Shown here piece by piece: positions 24,226 to 34,271 of a stretch of DNA of 64,000 nucleotides. The notes below the pieces were generated by a model that saw nothing but the letters and a program-made list of their open reading frames with translations, was not told the DNA's origin and ran no database searches. Within the stretch, counting starts at the first letter, position 1. Each line of letters opens with the position of its first letter. Made by a program: the position numbers and the translations under genes. The stretch lies in NCBI RefSeq assembly GCF_900635155.1, contig NZ_LR134002.1, forward strand, positions 1,364,001 to 1,428,000. Reading direction: 5' to 3'. This DNA comes from Streptococcus sanguinis. Its GTDB lineage: Bacteria > Bacillota > Bacilli > Lactobacillales > Streptococcaceae.

Positions 24226-24879
24226 TCACAACTCAATAATTTTACCTGTTTCAAAGTAAACAACCCATTCACAGATATTCTTGGCATAGTCGCCGATTCG
24301 TTCCAAGTAAGAGATAACTTGGAAATAATCGCGGCCAGTTACAATCAGTTCTGGATTTTGTTTGATTTCCTCTGTAGCAAGATCGCGAATATCATCAAAA
24401 TATTCGTTAATTTTCTCATCTAGCGCTGCTACGGCATAAGCTTGGTCTACATTTCCATTGAGGTAGACGTTTAGGGTTTCTTCGACGAAATTCTTAACAT
24501 CGCGCCCCATCTTGCTGATAGCATCCTCTACGGACTCGATGCGGACTTCTCCCTTCATCCGAACAGTAGCTTTGGCGATAGATACGGCGTGGTCGCCCAT
24601 GCGTTCCAAGTCACTGCTGGCTTTCAGCACGGTGATAACGGTTCGCAAATCCTGAGACACAGGCTGTTGCAAGGCGATAATTTCCAGAGATTTTTTCTCC
24701 AGTTTGACCTCGTAGTCATTGACTTCAGCGTCGTCTTCAATAACCTGACGAGCCAGTTCACGGTCATGCGTGACAAAGGCACGCACTGTCCGGTTAATCT
24801 GCGATAGGACTTCATTTCCCATCGCATAGAATTGATTATGAAGTTTTTCTAAATCTTCTTCAAATTGTACTCTAAGCAT
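24226..24879 (-). CDS. phoU: Phosphate transport regulator PhoU
   Basis: PhoU links the Pst transporter to phosphate signalling and limits uptake. The 217-residue all-helical protein has two tandem PhoU repeats, each with the metal-binding (E/D)xxxD pattern: SSDLERMGDHAVSIAKA in the first and ISYLERIGDYAKNICEW in the second. It is the last gene of the pst operon, 14 bases after pstB, and ends at a clear terminator. Confidence 0.95.
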   Translation of the reverse strand: MLRVQFEEDLEKLHNQFYAMGNEVLSQINRTVRAFVTHDRELARQVIEDDAEVNDYEVKLEKKSLEIIALQQPVSQDLRTVITVLKASSDLERMGDHAVSIAKATVRMKGEVRIESVEDAISKMGRDVKNFVEETLNVYLNGNVDQAYAVAALDEKINEYFDDIRDLATEEIKQNPELIVTGRDYFQVISYLERIGDYAKNICEWVVYFETGKIIEL

Positions 24880-24893
24880 AAGATTCCTTTCTG

Positions 24894-25652
24894 TTATCCG
24901 AATTTACCAGTAATGTAGTCTTCGGTCTCTTTGTGGGCTGGATTGAGGAACATCTTCTTGGTTTCATTAAATTCAATCAAGTCTCCGCCAAGGAAGAAGC
25001 CAGTCTTTTCAGAAATCCGAGATGCCTGCTGCATGGAGCGAGTGACCAAAAGCATGGTATATTTGTCTTTCAGACTGTAGAGGGTTTCCTCGATTTTCCC
25101 AGCTGAGATTGGGTCCAAGGCTGATGTCGGCTCATCCAAGAGAATAATCTTAGGGCTAGTAGCTAGCACGCGAGCCACACAAACCCGTTGCTGCTGGCCA
25201 CCGGAAAGACCGATAGCGGAATCATTCAGACGGTCCTTGACCTCATCCCAGATAGATGCACCAATCAGGGAGCGCTCAACTGCTTCGTCCAAAACAGCCT
25301 TGTCCTTGACACCATTAATCCGAAGTCCATAGACCACATTTTCATAGATAGTCATAGGAAAGGGATTAGGCTGCTGGAAAACCATTCCGATTTCCTTGCG
25401 AAGCTCTACCGTATCTGTCCGCGGACTATAGATATTGTGACCGTTATAAATGACCGTTCCTGTAGTCGTTACTTCTGGATTCAGGTCCCCCATTCGGTTA
25501 ATGGCCTTGAGCAAGGTTGACTTACCTGAGCCTGACGGTCCAATCAAAGCTGTAATCTCATTTGGCATGAAATCAAGTGAAACGCTATTAAGGGCTTTCT
25601 TTTTATTATAATAAACCGACAAGTCCTTGACTTGCAAAATAGGTTCTGTCAT
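24894..25652 (-). CDS. pstB: Phosphate ABC transporter ATP-binding protein (second PstB)
   Basis: The 252-residue ATPase energises phosphate import. Walker [11 protein letters not shown] loop [10 protein letters not shown] (typical of PstB), signature [14 protein letters not shown] and Walker [14 protein letters not shown] are all present. The H-loop histidine is replaced: the segment reads LLVTRSMQQ where most ABC ATPases, including the neighbouring PstB, have VTHNMQQ. The ATG at 25652 follows AAGGAAAAACG. Streptococci commonly carry two pstB copies in tandem. Confidence 0.93.
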   Translation of the reverse strand: MTEPILQVKDLSVYYNKKKALNSVSLDFMPNEITALIGPSGSGKSTLLKAINRMGDLNPEVTTTGTVIYNGHNIYSPRTDTVELRKEIGMVFQQPNPFPMTIYENVVYGLRINGVKDKAVLDEAVERSLIGASIWDEVKDRLNDSAIGLSGGQQQRVCVARVLATSPKIILLDEPTSALDPISAGKIEETLYSLKDKYTMLLVTRSMQQASRISEKTGFFLGGDLIEFNETKKMFLNPAHKETEDYITGKFG

Positions 25653-25727
25653 ACGTTTTTCCTTCATTTTATTTTACATTCAACCAAAGACTAAGCTTGT
25701 TGAATCGTGATGAATAGGGACAGCTGC

Positions 25728-26531
25728 TTAACCAAAGTGGCCTGAAACATAGTCATTAGTGGACTGAAGCTTGGCATTTTGGAAAATATTGGCCGTCTTA
25801 TCATACTCAATCAAGTCGCCCAGATAGAAGAATCCAGTGTAGTCACTAGCACGGGCAGCCTGCTGCATATTGTGGGTCACAATGATAATGGTATAGTTGT
25901 TCTTAAGCTCAAACATGGTTTCTTCCAGCTGCATGGTCGCAATCGGATCCAAGGCTGACGCTGGCTCATCCATGAGCAGAATGTTTGGCTTGACCGAGAT
26001 AGCACGGGCAATGCAGAGCCGCTGCTGCTGACCGCCAGAGAGAGTCAGGGCTGACTTGTGCAAGTCATCTTTGACCTGGTCCCAAAGAGCTGCTTGTTTG
26101 AGCGAAGTCTCCACAATCTCATCCAAAACCTTTCTATCTCTGACACCAGCCCGTTCATGGGCAAAAGTGATATTGCGATAGATAGACTTGGCAAAAGGAT
26201 TTGGTCTTTGGAAAACCATACCGATATGCTTGCGCATTTCATAAACATTGATTTCAGGGCGGTTGACATCAATCCCCTCATAGAGGATCTCTCCAGTCAC
26301 ATTGGCAATATCAATAGTATCGTTCATGCGGTTGAGGCTGCGGAGATAGGTTGATTTCCCTGAGCCAGAGGGGCCAATCAAAGCAGTGATTTTGTTTTTT
26401 TCAAACTGCATATCAATGCCCTTGATGGATTCCTTTTTACCGTAGTAAACATGCAAATCCTTGGTTGACAAGGCTACCTTTTCTTCAGGAAAAGTAATGA
26501 TATGTTTTTCATTCCAATTATATTCTGTCAT
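25728..26531 (-). CDS. pstB: Phosphate ABC transporter ATP-binding protein (first PstB)
   Basis: The 267-residue ATPase has Walker [25 protein letters not shown], signature [15 protein letters not shown], Walker B ILLMDEPASALDP and a canonical H-loop IIVTHNMQQAARASD. It follows pstA closely (10 bases) and precedes the second pstB by 75 bases, in a complete pstS-C-A-B-B-phoU operon. Confidence 0.94.
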   Translation of the reverse strand: MTEYNWNEKHIITFPEEKVALSTKDLHVYYGKKESIKGIDMQFEKNKITALIGPSGSGKSTYLRSLNRMNDTIDIANVTGEILYEGIDVNRPEINVYEMRKHIGMVFQRPNPFAKSIYRNITFAHERAGVRDRKVLDEIVETSLKQAALWDQVKDDLHKSALTLSGGQQQRLCIARAISVKPNILLMDEPASALDPIATMQLEETMFELKNNYTIIIVTHNMQQAARASDYTGFFYLGDLIEYDKTANIFQNAKLQSTNDYVSGHFG

Positions 26532-26541
26532 TTCTTCTCCT

Positions 26542-27426
26542 TTAAGCAGAGGTTAATTTCTTATGCAGATAGCTGCCCAGTTTGCGGGCCCCCAGATTGA
26601 AAATCAAAATGAAGATCAGGAGAACCGCTGCTGAACCAGCAGAAACAGCCGTTCCATCAGGAATTGTTCCCTCGCTGTTGACCTTCCAGATATGGACGGC
26701 CAAGGTCTCAGCCTGACGGAAGATAGAGATAGGGCTGGTAACACTGAAAATATTCCAGTTGGACCAGTCAAGAGCTGGAGCTGACTGACCTGCTGTATAA
26801 ATCAAGGCTGCTGCTTCACCAAAGATACGACCGGAAGCCAGTACAATCCCTGTCACAATACTAGGCAAAGCTTCCGGAATGACCACATGCAGGACCGTTT
26901 CCCAGCGGGAAATTCCCAAGGCCAAACCAGCTTCACGTTGCGTATGGTGGACGTGGCGCAAGCTATCCTCAACATTCCGCGTCATCTGAGGCAGATTAAA
27001 GACTGTCAGAGCCAAGGACCCAGAAATAATTGAGAAGCCATACTCAAACTGGACAACAAAGATCAAATAACCAAAGAGCCCAACTACTACCGAAGGCAGT
27101 GAAGACAGGATTTCAATACAGGTACGGACAAAGTTGGTCACTGGACCTTTCTTAGCATACTCTGACAGATAAACCCCAGCCCCCATAGAAAGAGGCACAG
27201 AGATAATCAGAGTAATCACCAGCAGGAAGAAGGAATTGTATAGCTGAATGCCAATACCACCGCCAGCTTGGTAAGAAGAGGATTTCCCTGTCAAGAAAGA
27301 CCAGGAAACATGTGGCAGACCTCTAACTAAGATATAGAGGATAAGAGAGGCAAGGATGGCAACAATGATACTCGCTATTGTGTAGAGAACACCAGTCGCC
27401 AATTTATCTAATTTCTTAGCGTGCAT
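26542..27426 (-). CDS. pstA: Phosphate ABC transporter permease PstA
   Basis: This is a 294-residue permease with six membrane segments and the binding-protein-dependent permease (EAA-like) loop EAGLALGISRWETVLHVVIPEALPSIVTG. SLPSVVVGLFGYL and FNLPQMTRNVEDSLRHV are typical of PstA. Its start overlaps the pstC end by 11 bases, so the two membrane subunits are translationally coupled. Confidence 0.94.
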   Translation of the reverse strand: MHAKKLDKLATGVLYTIASIIVAILASLILYILVRGLPHVSWSFLTGKSSSYQAGGGIGIQLYNSFFLLVITLIISVPLSMGAGVYLSEYAKKGPVTNFVRTCIEILSSLPSVVVGLFGYLIFVVQFEYGFSIISGSLALTVFNLPQMTRNVEDSLRHVHHTQREAGLALGISRWETVLHVVIPEALPSIVTGIVLASGRIFGEAAALIYTAGQSAPALDWSNWNIFSVTSPISIFRQAETLAVHIWKVNSEGTIPDGTAVSAGSAAVLLIFILIFNLGARKLGSYLHKKLTSA

Positions 27427-28333
27427 AGTTTTTCTTACCTCTTTCTTTTGTAATTAGTTTAATGACACTGTTAAAGGCCAAGCTCATCATCAAGAGCACC
27501 AGAGCCAGAGACCAGAGAACGTTATTGTCCACAGTTCCCATAACGGTATTTCCAATTCCCATGGTCAAGACAGAGGTCAGTGTAGCTGCTGGTGTTGTCA
27601 GAGAAGTTGGAATCACCGCAGAGTTACCAACGACCATCTGGATAGCTAGGGCTTCACCGAAGGCACGCGCCATTCCAAAGACCACAGCTGTAAAAATACC
27701 TGAGCGAGCAGCCTTGAGTGTTACCCGCCAAATGGTCTGCCAGCGCGTTGCGCCCATAGCAAGACTTGCTTCACGGTAGTGGCGTGGCACAGCACGCAGA
27801 CTGTCCGTCGTCATAAAGGTTACTGTTGGCAAAATCATGACAAAGAGCACAAAAATACCAGACAAAATCCCAAAACCAGTACCGCCAAAGACTGTACGGA
27901 CAAAAGGAACCACGATTTGCAGACCGATAAATCCATAAACAACAGACGGAATACCAACTAAAAGCTCAATCGCCGGTTGCAGTATCTTTGCTCCTTTTGG
28001 AGACACCTCTGTCATAAAGACAGCTGCACCAATCGCAAAGGGAGTTGCTATCAGGGCAGACAGAATAGTAACGATAAAGGAGCCTAAAATCATTGGCAGG
28101 GCACCAAATTCTTTACCTGAAGGATTCCAGACACCACCAAAAAGAAAATCAAAAACATTAACGCCGTTGACAAAGAAAGTAGATAGACCTTTCTGAGCAA
28201 CGAAGATTAGAATCATAGCCACAATCACCACAATCAGTGACAGACAGGCAAAAGTCAGATAGCGGCCAAACTTCTCCAAGCGAGAATTTTTAGAAGGCGA
28301 TAACAACTTTTTGGTTAATTCCTCATTTTTCAT
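27416..28333 (-). CDS. pstC: Phosphate ABC transporter permease PstC
   Basis: The 305-residue permease has a large cytoplasmic N-terminus, six membrane helices, and the EAA-type loop [39 protein letters not shown] and [12 protein letters not shown] match PstC. It overlaps the pstS stop by 4 bases. Confidence 0.94.
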   Translation of the reverse strand: MKNEELTKKLLSPSKNSRLEKFGRYLTFACLSLIVVIVAMILIFVAQKGLSTFFVNGVNVFDFLFGGVWNPSGKEFGALPMILGSFIVTILSALIATPFAIGAAVFMTEVSPKGAKILQPAIELLVGIPSVVYGFIGLQIVVPFVRTVFGGTGFGILSGIFVLFVMILPTVTFMTTDSLRAVPRHYREASLAMGATRWQTIWRVTLKAARSGIFTAVVFGMARAFGEALAIQMVVGNSAVIPTSLTTPAATLTSVLTMGIGNTVMGTVDNNVLWSLALVLLMMSLAFNSVIKLITKERGKKNYAR

Positions 28334-29211
28334 TTTGAATCTCCTTCTATTGCTGTGACATTCCCATCAGCGTCCTTGCTGACTTTCATATCGTTGATTG
28401 AGATATAGCCCATGCTGGTAACTACCCCTTTTTGAACATCATCTGACAGCATATAGTCTAAAAACTCAGCAGCCAGACCAGTCGGCTTGCCCAGTGTATA
28501 CATATGCTCATAAGACCAGAGCGACCAGTTATTGGTAGCAACATTTTCTGCTGTTGGCTCGTAGTTATTAAGTTTCAAGGTTTTTACAGACTCATCAACA
28601 TAAGCAAAGGCTAGGTAAGAAATCGCACCAGGAGTTTGCGAAACGATATTTTTTACCATACCGTTGGAATCCTGCTCTTGACTCTGCACAGCTGATTTCC
28701 CATCCATGATGACACTGTCAAAGGTTGCTCGGGATCCAGAGCTAGCCGCACGATTGATAATCGAAATCTCTAAGTCCTTACCGCCCAGCTCTTTCCAGTT
28801 GGTGATTTCACCAGTGAAAATTTTCTGCAGCTGCTCAGACGTTAGATTATCCACATCAACTTCTTTATTGACAATCACCGCAATACCAGCCACAGCGACC
28901 TTATGGTCCACCAAGTCAGATGCCTTAATCCCTTCCTTCTCTTCAGCAAAAACATCAGAGTTCCCGATTTCAACAGCTCCTGATTGCACTTGAGAAAGAC
29001 CTGTACCAGATCCGCCACCCTGCACATTGACCGTTTTACCGATGTTGTTAGAGCCAAAGTCATCAGCTGCTGCTTCAACTAAAGGCTGCAGGGCAGTTGA
29101 GCCTACCGCTGTCATAGATTCACCACGGTCAATCCAGGATGAGCAAGCTGATAAGGTGAGTCCTAAGCCCAGAACTGTCAGCGCTAAAGCAAATTTTTTC
29201 AATTTGTTCAA
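28330..29211 (-). CDS. pstS: Phosphate-binding lipoprotein PstS
   Basis: This is the substrate-binding lipoprotein of the Pst importer, 293 residues. It has a signal peptide with lipobox LSACSS (Cys23) and phosphate-binding segments [39 protein letters not shown] and [12 protein letters not shown]. The start codon is TTG at 29211, supported by AAAGGAG seven bases upstream; there is no better ATG. It is the first gene of the operon, with a TATAGT -10 element about 90 bases upstream. No clear Pho-type operator was recognised by eye. Confidence 0.94.
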   Translation of the reverse strand: MNKLKKFALALTVLGLGLTLSACSSWIDRGESMTAVGSTALQPLVEAAADDFGSNNIGKTVNVQGGGSGTGLSQVQSGAVEIGNSDVFAEEKEGIKASDLVDHKVAVAGIAVIVNKEVDVDNLTSEQLQKIFTGEITNWKELGGKDLEISIINRAASSGSRATFDSVIMDGKSAVQSQEQDSNGMVKNIVSQTPGAISYLAFAYVDESVKTLKLNNYEPTAENVATNNWSLWSYEHMYTLGKPTGLAAEFLDYMLSDDVQKGVVTSMGYISINDMKVSKDADGNVTAIEGDSK

Positions 29212-29340
29212 AAGATTTCTCCTTTAATAAAATCAAGAGGATGGGAAGTATCTTTAGTATTCTTACTTAGCAGAAAGAAGCTTTTTTCAATACATTCACA
29301 TCTTCAACTATATCATATAATACCAGCTTTTCCTAATATT

Positions 29341-30645
29341 TTATCTAAATCTCAGGCCTTTTGGAAAATAATTTTTCAGGGTTTTTCCAGTGACTTTTGC
29401 AAAGCCCAGACCGTTCCCGCCAAGGACTAGTTGGTACCAGCCGTTTGGCTGCGTTTCTGCCAGTTCAATCGTCTCGCCTGCCGCATATTTCGTGAAGTCC
29501 TGTTCATTGATTTCAACCTGCTTCAAAACCTCGCTTGGCTTCATAGCCAATCCCAGGGCAAAGCTAGGCTCAAAGCGATTCTTCTTAAACGTTCCTAGGT
29601 GCAGACCGTTACGGGCAATCTTTAGCTTGGACAGGTCTGGCAGTCCAGCTGGCAACAAATAAAGATTGTCCCCAAAGGTCTGCAGATCTCCAGTCAAGAT
29701 TGTTTTTAGATGCTTGCTCTCAAAGTCCTGCCATAGCTTTCTTTGTTCGCTCGTCAAACGATTCTTACTTGATTTAATCTTCTTGCTACTATTCTCACCA
29801 GTAAAGCGAAAGTGTGCTGCAAACTGACCTTCACCTTTGAAGCGATGCGGATACATCCGAGCTGTCTCAGGAAAGCCAATTCCTTCAGTCATCCCGTTTA
29901 TCTTAGGAATATCAATGAGTTCAAGTGGAAATTCTTCCAGTAACCAAGCAACGATGTCTTCATTTTCTTCAGGAGCCCAAGTACAGGTTGAATAAACTAA
30001 GCGACCATCCTTGGCAAGCATACTCATAGCAGCTGTTAGAATCTCTCTCTGGAGCTGGGCGCATTGTACTGGATAATCCGGAGTCCAATACTGGGTAGCA
30101 TCCGGCTGCTTGCGAAACATGCCCTCGCCCGAGCAAGGTGCATCTAAAACAATCAAATCAAAATAACCTTCAAAAACCTGAGCCAACCGCTCAGCTGATT
30201 CATTGGTAACAAGAACATTTCTGGCACCAAAGCGTTCAATGTTCTCCACTAAGATTTTAGAGCGTTTGCTGTTGATTTCATTGGAGACCAGCAGGCCTGT
30301 ATTATCCAGAAATGACAAGAGATGGGTTGATTTGCCACCTGGTGCAGCCGCCAAATCTAAGACTTTCATTCCCTTAGATGGCGCTGCTATCTGGGCTACC
30401 ATTTGAGCTGTTGGCTCCTGCGAATAAACCAGACCAGTCACATGCTCAGCAGACTTACCAGACACCTTGCCATAAAAGCCCCAGTCTGTCTGAGGAATGG
30501 CATCTGAGAAATTCTGCTGGCCTTCTTTTAGAGGATTGCTGCGAAAGGCCGAAATCGGCTCCTCGTCAAAAGTCGCAAAAAAGTCCGTCGCTTCAGTGCC
30601 TAAAATCTGCTCATATTTTTCTTTAAAACCTTTAGGAAAGTCCAT
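29341..30645 (-). CDS. rsmF: 16S rRNA cytosine-C5 methyltransferase (RsmF/RsmB family)
   Basis: The 434-residue SAM-dependent methyltransferase of the NOL1/NOP2/sun family has motif I VLDLAAAPGGKSTHL, motif IV DAPCSGEGMFRK (a catalytic-region cysteine) and motif VI YSTCTWAPEENE (second cysteine). It also has a C-terminal RNA-binding domain (from about 290) as in YebU/RsmF. It directly abuts the inositol monophosphatase-like gene on the same strand. Confidence 0.88.
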   Translation of the reverse strand: MDFPKGFKEKYEQILGTEATDFFATFDEEPISAFRSNPLKEGQQNFSDAIPQTDWGFYGKVSGKSAEHVTGLVYSQEPTAQMVAQIAAPSKGMKVLDLAAAPGGKSTHLLSFLDNTGLLVSNEINSKRSKILVENIERFGARNVLVTNESAERLAQVFEGYFDLIVLDAPCSGEGMFRKQPDATQYWTPDYPVQCAQLQREILTAAMSMLAKDGRLVYSTCTWAPEENEDIVAWLLEEFPLELIDIPKINGMTEGIGFPETARMYPHRFKGEGQFAAHFRFTGENSSKKIKSSKNRLTSEQRKLWQDFESKHLKTILTGDLQTFGDNLYLLPAGLPDLSKLKIARNGLHLGTFKKNRFEPSFALGLAMKPSEVLKQVEINEQDFTKYAAGETIELAETQPNGWYQLVLGGNGLGFAKVTGKTLKNYFPKGLRFR

Positions 30646-31416
30646 CTACTGCTTCCCCTTTTCTAAATAAGGCTTCAGAGCTGATAGTTTGCACTTAGGT
30701 GCCATCATGACAGGCTGCCGAGTCTGGAAATTTAGCTGACTGCAATCCAAGGTTTGGACGATAAAGCCTAGCTTCTCCGCCATAATCGAAGCCGCCGCAT
30801 AATCCCAAGGCCAGTTGTAGGAAAAATAAGCCAAGAGGCCACCAGACAGCACCTTGCTAAAGCTAATCCCAGCACTGCCATAAACCCGAACCCCTAAACA
30901 CTCCCGAGCCAAGTCTGCCAAGCCCCAATCATTGGCTTGCAGCATACCGGCATTAGAAGCCATGAGAAAGTCTTGAAAAGGCCGGTCCTCAAAAGCAGGA
31001 AGTTTCCGGTCGTTACAATAGACATCAAAGTCCCCGCCACCATGATAGAGCTGGTCTCTGGTCACGTCATAGATCAAGCCAAAACGACCAATGCCCTTTT
31101 CAAAATAGGCAATCATAACGGCAAAATCAGCCTTCTGAGTGATAAAGTTGGTGGTTCCGTCAATCGGATCAATCACCCAGACATTGCCATCAGCAATATT
31201 ATGTCGGAGTCCATTTTCCTCCGCTAAAATAGCATCCTGAGGATAGCGGGCTAGAATCTTAGCCACCAAATCATCCTGAACCTTCCGGTCCATCTGGGTG
31301 ACCAAGTCAGTGGCACTGGTCTTTTGACTCACATCCAAATCATCATAGAGATGTTCCCTCAAAAAAGCACCAGCTTGGTAGATGATTTCTTTAGCAAAAT
31401 GAAATTTATTTTCCAA
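30646..31416 (-). CDS. Inositol monophosphatase family phosphatase
   Basis: The 256-residue metal-dependent phosphatase has motif 1 [11 protein letters not shown] (metal ligands), AEENG (Glu of the first site) and [16 protein letters not shown] (motif 2), all expected for the IMPase/CysQ superfamily. The substrate is unknown. I choose the TTG at 31416 ([10 protein letters not shown]) because AAAGGAAG lies eight bases upstream and family length fits; this overlaps the end of the UPF0223 gene by 11 bases. The frame is open further upstream to 31551, but that extension is the shadow of UPF0223. Confidence 0.85.
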   Translation of the reverse strand: MENKFHFAKEIIYQAGAFLREHLYDDLDVSQKTSATDLVTQMDRKVQDDLVAKILARYPQDAILAEENGLRHNIADGNVWVIDPIDGTTNFITQKADFAVMIAYFEKGIGRFGLIYDVTRDQLYHGGGDFDVYCNDRKLPAFEDRPFQDFLMASNAGMLQANDWGLADLARECLGVRVYGSAGISFSKVLSGGLLAYFSYNWPWDYAAASIMAEKLGFIVQTLDCSQLNFQTRQPVMMAPKCKLSALKPYLEKGKQ

Positions 31417-31684
31417 GAGAAATGCTTCCTTTACCTTTACTTTTTGCCTCTTGAACAGCACGATAAAGCGAATAACCACTGACGTTTTCAAACTCACGGC
31501 CAATTCGCTTCTCTTGGCTCTTGCTAGGAACAACTTGCTTGAAAGCCGCATAGGACTTCAAGAGCTTTTCCACTTGGACTTTCTGTTCATAAGCTGCTTC
31601 TACATCATTAAAAAAAGAGAGCACCGAAGCAAGCTCTTCAGTGCTCCACGATAAATCTAGTGGGTAACTATAATTTTTGTTCAT
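31406..31684 (-). CDS. UPF0223 family protein
   Basis: The 92-residue protein [33 protein letters not shown] has the N-terminal YPLD.SWST motif and later [18 protein letters not shown] typical of UPF0223, a small helical family of unknown function. It lies directly between spxA (2 bases) and the phosphatase gene, overlapping the latter. Confidence 0.88.
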   Translation of the reverse strand: MNKNYSYPLDLSWSTEELASVLSFFNDVEAAYEQKVQVEKLLKSYAAFKQVVPSKSQEKRIGREFENVSGYSLYRAVQEAKSKGKGSISLGK

Positions 31685-31686
31685 CT

Positions 31687-32088
31687 TTACTGAATATCTG
31701 CCCGCATGGTTGCGGATCTTAACTCTTCCTTACGATAACTCCGAGGCAAGAAAGCACGAATTTCATCCTCGTTAAAGCCGATTTGCATCCGTTTGCCGTC
31801 TAAAATAATTGGGCGTCGCAAAAGACTGGGATTTTCCTCAATCAACTGAATCAAGGTTGAAATGGATAAATCCTCCACATCCAAATCTAATTTCTGAAAA
31901 ATTTTTGAGCGAGTTGAAATAATGTCGTCTGTACCGTTCTCTGTCAGAGAAAGAATATGTTGCAATTCGGGAGCTGACAGAGGGCTCGTCATGATATTAT
32001 GTTCCTGAAAGGGCACTTCATGATTTAGCAGCCAAGCACGCGCCTTACGGCAAGAAGTACAACTCGGCGATAAAAATAATGTAATCAT
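31687..32088 (-). CDS. spxA: Spx-family RNA polymerase-binding regulator
   Basis: Spx proteins bind the RNA polymerase alpha C-terminal domain and steer transcription under thiol or oxidative stress. The 133-residue protein has the ArsC fold, the redox switch C10-T-S-C13 ([11 protein letters not shown]) and the RPI motif [17 protein letters not shown]. The neighbourhood (UPF0223, phosphatase, ribF) resembles that of SpxA1 in other streptococci, so SpxA1 is more likely than SpxA2. TATAAT with 17-base spacing to a weak -35 lies about 50 bases upstream. Confidence 0.88.
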   Translation of the reverse strand: MITLFLSPSCTSCRKARAWLLNHEVPFQEHNIMTSPLSAPELQHILSLTENGTDDIISTRSKIFQKLDLDVEDLSISTLIQLIEENPSLLRRPIILDGKRMQIGFNEDEIRAFLPRSYRKEELRSATMRADIQ

Positions 32089-32199
32089 GCGTTTCTCTTC
32101 TAATTCTGTATAATAACTACCTCTATTATACTAAATTTTATTTGGCTTGACTATATTTTTTTGAAAATTACTGCCGAATGTCATGAAAATATAAATTTT

Positions 32200-33132
32200 T
32201 CAACTATTTCGATAACCAGTCCAACTTCTAGCGATCCGTTCATCACTCTGCAGCTGAGCAACCAAACTGTCAATACCTTCAAACTTAACCATCTCACGAA
32301 TCTTATCCAGCCAGAAAATCCGAATGGTATCGCCATAGATGTCCTGAGAAAAATCAAATATATTAACCTCAAAACGAAGTTCATCCCCGTCAAAAGTTAC
32401 ATTTTTCCCAACACTAGCCATACCACGATAGCGCTGACCATTGTGCTCAACGTCCGCGACATAAACGCCATCTCCTGGAAGAAGGACTCGATCCAAGGGA
32501 GCTAGATTGGCTGTTGGATAGCCAATCGTCCGTCCTCTGGCATTGCCATGAACCACAATACCGCGAGTAGATAGAGGATAGCCTAGCAATTCTTGAGTTT
32601 TCAGCATATCTCCGACAGCAATCGTCTCCCGAATCCGAGTGGAAGAAATTTTCCGATTATCCAGATTAACCGAGGGAACGATAACAATCTTTCCATTAAA
32701 ATAATCTCTCAGCTCATGTGACTCTTTGCGGTCTGAGCCAAAATGATAGTCAAAGCCAGCTACCACAGCCTTGGCGCGCAGACGAGATACATACTTCTCA
32801 AAAAAGTCTCGGGCTGTATTGCCCGCAAAATGGCTAGTAAAATCAATCAGGTAAAGATAGTCAACACCTAGACTTTCCAGCTGCGCCATTCGGTCTTCAG
32901 GACTAGCCAGATGCAGCATGAGCTCAGGCTGGTAGCGTACAAAGGCTAGCTTAGGTGACTCTGGGAAGGTCATCACTGCAATCTTTAGACCTTGCTCCGC
33001 AGCAATCTCTCTCGCTTTCTCAAAGAGTGCCTGATGGCCCTTATGCAGCCCATCGAAATAGCCTAGAACAAGGACCGTATCTTCTGTCTGATCAATCCCT
33101 TTTTCATCTGTAATTCTCTTGGTTATCATCAT
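32200..33132 (-). CDS. ribF: Bifunctional riboflavin kinase / FAD synthetase
   Basis: RibF phosphorylates riboflavin to FMN and adenylates it to FAD. The 310-residue protein has an N-terminal nucleotidyltransferase domain with LGYFDGLHKGHQ and SSTRIRE, and a C-terminal flavokinase domain with TRGIVVHGNARGRTIGYPTANL. The start is one of two adjacent ATGs (33132/33129) with only a weak site upstream. It follows truB in the same direction, but a strong terminator lies between them. Confidence 0.93.
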   Translation of the reverse strand: MMITKRITDEKGIDQTEDTVLVLGYFDGLHKGHQALFEKAREIAAEQGLKIAVMTFPESPKLAFVRYQPELMLHLASPEDRMAQLESLGVDYLYLIDFTSHFAGNTARDFFEKYVSRLRAKAVVAGFDYHFGSDRKESHELRDYFNGKIVIVPSVNLDNRKISSTRIRETIAVGDMLKTQELLGYPLSTRGIVVHGNARGRTIGYPTANLAPLDRVLLPGDGVYVADVEHNGQRYRGMASVGKNVTFDGDELRFEVNIFDFSQDIYGDTIRIFWLDKIREMVKFEGIDSLVAQLQSDERIARSWTGYRNS

Positions 33133-33253
33133 TTCTCTATTTTACTACGCATTTGCTATTTTTACAATATCCGTTCCGCTCGAAAACGCAAAATATTCAA
33201 AAAGATTTTTACTGCCTTAGTCAGGGCGTTTGTCAAAATCTGAAAAAAGCAAA

Positions 33254-33291
33254 ACAAAAGGACAGCAGTTGTGCAGTTGCTGTCCTTTTGT
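33254..33291 (-). terminator. Strong hairpin terminator after truB
   Basis: The arms ACAAAAGGACAGCA (33254-33267) and TGCTGTCCTTTTGT (33278-33291) are perfectly complementary over 14 bp with a 10-nt loop. On the minus strand a T-rich run follows. It separates truB from ribF. Confidence 0.85.
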
Positions 33292-33377
33292 GAGGTTTAA
33301 TGAAATTATTATAACATGCAAGCGCACATTTCATATTACAAAAGAGTAACAATCTTTTGACAATTCTACTGTTAATA

Positions 33378-34256
33378 TTAAAGGAAGACTTTGCGGGGCT
33401 TGTAGGCTGCTTCCCGCTTTTCCAAAACGACTACTAACTTCTCCTTATAAAAGCCAGCTAGCTCAGCTTCATCTGACATCAAGCTGATAAAACGACCGTT
33501 TCTCACATCCTCGACCTGCTCGTCTGAGAGCTCAACTCTCACTAAATCTCCGATTCCCAATTCGAGTGGTTGGAGAAAGGAGAAATCTTCCACTTCTACT
33601 CGCTCTGCTATTTCATCCAGGGTCAAGGCATCATCTAAGCTCATACCTGCAGAGGAAGTCCGTGTCAGCTTGGACATATGACTGGAAAAGCCAAGCTTGG
33701 CTCCCAAATCAACAGACAGGGTTCGGACATAGGTCCCCTTACTGCACTTGACTCGAAAACGAAAGCGGGCTTGTTCATCTTCATAGTAAATCGGACTGGT
33801 GCGCTCGAAACTATAGATGGTCACCTGCCGCTCTGGCCTCTCCACTTCTTGACCCGCTCTTGCATACTCATAAAGCTTGCGGCCATTTACCTTGACTGCA
33901 GAGTACATGGGCGGAATCTGGCGAATCTCACCGGTCATGGACTCCATCGCTTCATCAATGAGAGCTTCTTCTAAAAGCTCCGTCACTGGCGTCCACTCTA
34001 GGATGTCTCCGCTGGCATCCTCTGTCGTTGTTGAGCAGCCCAGGGTAATCTCTCCCTCGTAGACCTTGCCTTCCTCCTGCATAAACTCGACCAAGCGCGT
34101 CGCCTTGCCCACAGCAATGGGAAGCACCCCGACCACATCCGGATCCAAGGTTCCCCCGTGACCGATTTTCTTGGTTTTTAAAATCTTGCGCAGCTTAAAT
34201 ACCGCATCATGCGAAGTCATACCCGCTTCTTTTCTTAGGTTGATAATTCCGTTCAT
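33378..34256 (-). CDS. truB: tRNA pseudouridine(55) synthase
   Basis: TruB makes pseudouridine 55 in tRNA. The 292-residue protein starts [26 protein letters not shown] and has [22 protein letters not shown] with the catalytic Asp, plus [14 protein letters not shown] and [15 protein letters not shown] segments (here [13 protein letters not shown]). It begins 16 bases after the stop of the AAA+ ATPase gene, so it is probably read through from the upstream cassette. Confidence 0.94.
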   Translation of the reverse strand: MNGIINLRKEAGMTSHDAVFKLRKILKTKKIGHGGTLDPDVVGVLPIAVGKATRLVEFMQEEGKVYEGEITLGCSTTTEDASGDILEWTPVTELLEEALIDEAMESMTGEIRQIPPMYSAVKVNGRKLYEYARAGQEVERPERQVTIYSFERTSPIYYEDEQARFRFRVKCSKGTYVRTLSVDLGAKLGFSSHMSKLTRTSSAGMSLDDALTLDEIAERVEVEDFSFLQPLELGIGDLVRVELSDEQVEDVRNGRFISLMSDEAELAGFYKEKLVVVLEKREAAYKPRKVFL

Positions 34257-34271
34257 ATCTTGCTTTCTAAT

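Noticed and set aside
31417..31551. N-terminal extension of the inositol monophosphatase-like protein
   Set aside because: The extra residues are an out-of-frame reading of UPF0223; the TTG with AAAGGAAG gives the family length.
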